A program made the translations under genes and the position numbers. The notes beneath the pieces are model-generated. The model was not told where the DNA came from and ran no database searches. It saw nothing but the letters and a program-made list of their open reading frames with translations. 64,000 nucleotides of DNA from Pohlia nutans (taxonomy: Eukaryota; Streptophyta; Bryopsida; Bryales; Mniaceae): assembly GCA_022496805.1 (NCBI GenBank), contig CM040092.1:21222113-21286112 (forward strand), read 5' to 3'. Below are positions 59,538-64,000 of the stretch, in pieces (position 1 is the first letter of the stretch; every line of letters starts with the position of its first letter).

Positions 59538-62500
59538 ATGATACTGAATTGTTCGGAGCTGAGTTGCAGGGGGTTTCTGGCTATGGCGGGAGCTTCAACT
59601 CTGTTTGCTGCGATTCCTGTAGCGCGCTCTCCACCGTCTTTTTCTTCACAAACACGATGCAGTATGCGTGGTTCTGTGCACAGGGTGTTTGGAATCCAAG
59701 GGAAGGTGGCAGTGAGGCCAGGGCTATGGCGTGGGATTTGCCGAGCCTCGGACCAAAAGAATGCGGAGGGCATTGCAACTTCTCCCAAGCCACTTGAGGT
59801 CCAGAATCCTCCTCTCACTCAGTGATTTATTTGGTTGCAAATTGCTACATAAAATTAGGGCTGGCTAATTGATACAAAGGATTTTTGAAAAAAAGAAGAA
59901 ATCATAGCCAGATTTCCTACATGGAGTCAAGATGTTGTTGCCTAAGTAGCACATGTGTACTTACCCTGATATTACCTATATATCAATATGAAAAGAGCAT
60001 CCAAGGAGCCTGGATTGCTTTTCAAGCCATGGAAAAGTAGCAATAATGCTAAACTGTCTCCTGAGTAAAAAGCAAATCACTACCCTTCTTGTCTGTTTAC
60101 GGAGGTATGAATTTTCTTGCAGGTGGTTTATGATCCACAATCGCGGTTCGAGGAACTGGCTATGGAGGTCAAGAGCTCCTCCTCAGCTCCCGTCTCCAAC
60201 CTCACTCTGTTTTCACCTTCCAAGGTTTGTTTCCTGCCTCAGTGTTGTCTTATTATGTTAATTATAGCGTTTTTCTTTTCTCAGTTTGCTTAATATATTG
60301 TATATTTAAAATACATATAATATGTGCAATGTATAAATATAATATTTAATGTCTACCAGTTTTGTGCTGATTTCTAGGATTTGGCGTTTTGAAAAGAAGG
60401 TGTTCTATGATGATTAGAAATAATCCACACAGTTGAAGTTGAAATAAAAATCTTAGATCTTTGCTAAATTAATTCAACCACCATAAAATTAGTAATTGAA
60501 TTTTGGTACTGTAAGCTGAAATTCTGTGGCTATCAACATGTTGTAATAAGGACAATAATTTATTTTTCTTAATAAGGATTTTTCTTTTCTTTTCAAGTTC
60601 TGAACTCATGTACGTTGTTTACCAAAGGTGTGATATTAAAGAGTTTTGAATGTACCGTATTAAGCTGACGTGTGGAACAATATCACGCAGGTGAACGTAT
60701 TTTTGAGGATGACTGGCAAACGACCTGATGGTTATCATGACCTAGCCTCCCTCTTTCATGTACGTACCCTACTTTGATCTTCGATGGTCTGACATTAAAT
60801 TAAGTTGGCAATTAAACTATAGCCTTTGAATAGTTGAGATCCTTTTTTTGTTCCTCTTGTTGCGTAAATGATTGAGAGGGTAATGCATGCATCAATTATC
60901 AAGAAAATTATTGGACGTCAGCAGTGTCTTTATAGACTTCATTTCTTGAAGGGATTCAGTTTATAGGTGTCAGAAAAAGACAGAAAAAGTACAGGAAAGA
61001 TGAACTATTGCTGACATTTAACATTTGTAGTGCTTTCAATTATGAAACACAGGTGATCAGCTTAGGAGACATCATCAAATTTTCAGTCTCTCCCTCAACT
61101 AGCAAAGATTCTATTACAACTAACGCACCTGGCGTACCCCTGGACGGGAAAAACTTGGTAACACCATAAACCTGATTCAAGCATACACCTGGAATCATTA
61201 GATAGTTTCAATTCTTTTTCCTCAGCCATCATCTGGTCATTACTAGACGTCTTGTTCTGCTAATAATATCCTCAATCGTGTAATAATTTCTGGTTCTATG
61301 CACTCAAAACTTGCATCATTCTGCTCGTTTTACAGATCATCAAAGCGTTTAATCTGTACAGGGAGAAGACAGGCACAAAGAAATATTTCTGGGTAAGAAA
61401 AGTTCTCTCTTGAGTCGGTTCAGGTCAAGCGAGTGTACCAAGTCAAGCACATCTTTGTAACCATGGACTGCATAAAATGTCTCGTGGAAGGTAATATTGT
61501 AGGTTTTCTTTAATTGTTAACAAGCTTATTCATTGTGTGTCAGCCATTTATAGATATACCGGTAGAATGAGCTTTACAGGGACCATTATTATGGCTTAAT
61601 CTGGAGACATCTACTAGTGATTGACTGATTTAACCCCTAAAGGACCAAAGATTCATTATTTTAAAATAAAAAATTCAATTGATTATATTGTGAAAAATAT
61701 AATTCAGATGGGACCAAATTTTATATCACCAGAATGACTGAAGAATATTACATCTGTTGATAAAAAAAACAAATAAAGGAACTTCACATAAGACCTACTC
61801 AAAACTACCAAGAAAAACATGAGGCTCAATTTGGGCTTCTTGATCCTTTAGGGGTTAAGCTAGAAATGATGGTTGTTTTGTGATGCAGGTACACCTGGAC
61901 AAGCAAGTTCCAACGGGGGCAGGGCTTGGAGGGGGCAGTGGCAATGCAGCCACGGCTCTTTGGGCGGCCAATAAGATGAATGGAAATATCGTGAGCGAAA
62001 AAGAGTTACAAGAATGGTCAGGAGAGATAGGTGCTGATTGCCCTTTCTTCTTCTCTCAAGGAGCGGCTTATTGCACCAAAAAAGGAGAGGTCAGGGCTTG
62101 GACATTTCTGTTCAAAAGATGCTCCCTGCAACTATGTTTCGGTTTGTTTCAGCTCTACTTGTAGGTTGTAAATAGAGATCCTAACTCACAAGGAGTGGTC
62201 CACACAGGTCGTGCAAAATATTCCTCCGCCAATTCCATTAGACACTCCCATGGTGCTCATTAAGCCTCCAGAAGAGTGCTCAACAGTGGAAGTGTATAAG
62301 GTATGTACATATCCGAGTAAGCTGGCACTGGGCATAGTTTGCCAGTAGCAGTAAATGAATACGGATCTCACCATTGTGTTATGATTCGAACATTTTTTTT
62401 TTCTGTATGGTTAACATTGCTTCAGTATGCATCATATATTTTTAATTCAGATCTACCAGAGTAGTACATCCTGGATTATAAAGTCTTATATGTGGTTTGT

Positions 62501-63422
62501 ATGGTGTGCAGAGATTCAGTATGGATAATGTGAGTGATAGAAATCCAGAGGACCTTTTGAGGGAAATTGCGGAGAATGGAATTTCACAAAGTGTGTGCAT
62601 CAACGACCTTGGTACATGCCTACTTTCACCCCTTTTTGGGTTTCATTTTTTCTTGGAAGTACATTCTGCAGCCATCTGAATGTAGTTTTGGCTCGCTGGC
62701 TATCTGTCTCTGCATGTGCCCGTTGGCGTGTATGTTTATTGTTGTTGAAGGTTAGACTTTGCAATCTTCTTTTTGTTATGGTTGTCCAGTCATTTTCAGC
62801 TACTCACCATTTGAATTCTGTGTCTTTAGTTTTCTAGATAAAATACTTCGCCATAATTTTTCAGTGCAAGAGGCTTGTAAATCCCCTTCATCATTTTCAT
62901 TTGAATCAAATTTTGCAGTTCATTTCTCCTGATTTTCTAGCTCATCCACAATGCAGAGCCACCCGCCTTCGATGTCCTACCAACATTGAAGGCATTGAAG
63001 GAGAGAATACTTGCTGCCAGTCGTGGCCGGTATCAAGCTGTGTTCATGTCTGGAAGGTAGGTTCCTCACATTTATATCATTTCACACAAACCTCAATTCA
63101 CTCTGGTCTTTTTCCTACTGTTGTATGTCTTTGTGCCACCCTCACCTTTAGCTGTCCTATTGCATTTCCTCCTTCAAGTGTTGCCTCTAAGGTATTCTGT
63201 CTATTTTAGAGCACAACTGTGGTGTCCCCATGTATTGTCAGTAACCTAGCCACTTTTTACTACTTTTATCCTAGCTGAAGTGAGAGATTTGAAACATTCA
63301 TTTTTCTAATGTGAAGCTGGTGGTGGTAATGTGCAGTGGAAGCACTATTGTGGGGGTTGGCGACTCTCAACCGCCTCAATTCATCTATGACGAAGACAAG
63401 TACAGCGATGTTTTTGTTTCAG
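59538..63422 (+). CDS. ISPE: 4-diphosphocytidyl-2-C-methyl-D-erythritol kinase (CMK), plastid, 3' end outside window
   Basis: GHMP-family kinase of the plastid MEP pathway; phosphorylates CDP-methylerythritol at the 2-hydroxyl using ATP. Exons: 59538-59798, 60123-60224, 60691-60759, 61053-61157, 61336-61392, 61889-62089, 62208-62300, 62512-62611, 62957-63056, 63337-63422; all GT-AG and in phase, 391 codons so far. The first about 80 residues (Ser/Arg-rich, few acids) form a transit peptide. The kinase starts with KVNVFLRMTGKRPDGYHDLA; the ATP loop is PTGAGLGGGSGNAAT (206-220); the catalytic Asp is D248 in GADCPFFFS; the GHMP C-terminal motif is SGSGSTIVGVG. Exon 10 ends in phase 1 at FVSG. 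The last short exon expected in plant homologues is not before 64000, and elements fill the intron. A second in-frame ATG at 59583 has better context and may be the true start. Intron 5 holds a TTAA element. Confidence 0.94.
61630..61858 (-). mobile_element. TTAA-bounded MITE family A, ISPE intron 5
   Basis: It runs from TTAACCCCTAAAGGACCAAAG to TGATCCTTTAGGGGTTAA, 229 bp, inverted relative to the ACX3 copies. It ends about 30 bp before the exon 6 acceptor. Confidence 0.85.
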
Positions 63423-63631
63423 GTTCTCATCTAATCTTCACTTCACAATCAGTAGGATCATACAGTACGTTCAATTTACATTACGTATAAAACATTCACT
63501 TTCTCAAATCATTCCTACTTTTTTGGCTAACCACCATCTTGATCAGTCGACAGGAATGTCCTGTGCCCAAAAACTATGCATTTCTTCTTCATTTTACAGT
63601 GCTAGAACCATTGCCGTTCGGGAATATCTTC

Positions 63632-63960
63632 TTAACCCCTAAACGTACCGACCTTTTGAACAGAAGTAGATGTTAGCCTTAAAAATTAGATATTAGCATA
63701 ACTCAGATGTACATGAGGTGTACATGAGAGGTCCATTGCAAACATAAAATCTACCCAACAAATTTGACATACTTGCATTTGAAGGACTCCAACATTATCA
63801 ACATTTCAACATCAGAAGAGATTTACTTTAGTTGGTAGAGAACCTAATAGTCTTGCAAAGATGACTTGGATGAAAGTCATCCGAGATTGTATGAAAAAGT
63901 TACAAGGCTTTGAATCTGTTTGTGATTCAGTTTCTGGATGTTGGGACGTTTAGGGGTTAA
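63632..63960 (+). mobile_element. TTAA-bounded element family B, ISPE last intron
   Basis: It runs from TTAACCCCTAAACGTACCG to GGGACGTTTAGGGGTTAA, 329 bp. An inverted decayed copy lies at 35364-35693. Confidence 0.85.
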
Positions 63961-64000
63961 CCCCTAAAGGACCAAGGGTTCATGGTTTTAAAATGTCAAA
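63957..64000 (-). mobile_element. family A MITE, cut by the window end
   Basis: It starts in the TTAA shared with the B element and reads TTAACCCCTAAAGGACCAAG, then GGTTCATGGTTTTAAAATG, an inverted family A copy. Confidence 0.8.

Noticed and set aside
63423..64000. A last ISPE exon inside the window
   Set aside because: No acceptor followed by a phase-1 coding stretch resembling the plant ISPE C-terminus was found; the space is taken by TTAA elements, so the exon most likely lies beyond 64000.

Overview
The window is nuclear DNA of a land plant. Four multi-exon genes can be read across small, mostly canonical introns, and each encodes a plant-type protein: a vacuolar/secreted alpha-N-acetylglucosaminidase (NAGLU), a peroxisomal acyl-CoA oxidase of the ACX3 type, a pepsin-like A1 aspartic protease, and plastid CDP-ME kinase (ISPE/CMK) of the MEP isoprenoid pathway. 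There is also a eukaryotic tRNA-His. The sequence does not identify the species. Merlin-type and TTAA-specific DNA elements make me think of a seed-free lineage, but that is a weak inference.

Layout. 0.8-8.4 kb: NAGLU on the minus strand, 19 exons, complete (816 aa), with a tRNA-His gene inside intron 13. 8.4-23.1 kb: AT-rich, gene-free, built largely from TTAA-flanked non-autonomous elements (some nested in each other) plus a 1.17-kb inverted repeat at 14.07-15.23 kb. 23.1-28.1 kb: ACX3, plus strand, 13 exons, complete (679 aa). 28.7-33.5 kb: aspartic protease, plus strand, 7 exons, complete (514 aa). 33.5-59.2 kb: a second mobile-element region with a CACTA-type MITE, more TTAA elements, a deleted Ty3/gypsy retrotransposon (minus strand, 46.9-49.7 kb) and a dead Merlin-family transposase (54.3-55.7 kb) interrupted by a TTAA-type element. 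59.5-63.4 kb: ISPE/CMK, plus strand, 10 exons visible; the last exon lies beyond the window.

The genes do not form a pathway; they are ordinary housekeeping genes among repeats. What stands out is a set of short elements that share terminal inverted repeats starting CCCCTAAAGG or CCCCTAARCG and are bounded by TTAA. At least seven sequence families are present, in introns and between genes. Three lines of evidence inside the window show that they move: an empty site in one family, a clean 4-bp target duplication inside the Merlin gene, and back-to-back copies sharing one TTAA. TTAA duplication with CCC...GGG ends is the signature of piggyBac-type transposition. No transposase for them is visible here. 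A second theme is tandem amplification of intron/exon boundaries, in ACX3 intron 2 and in aspartic protease intron 6. In both, the array unit carries a copy of the splice acceptor and the first bases of the downstream exon.
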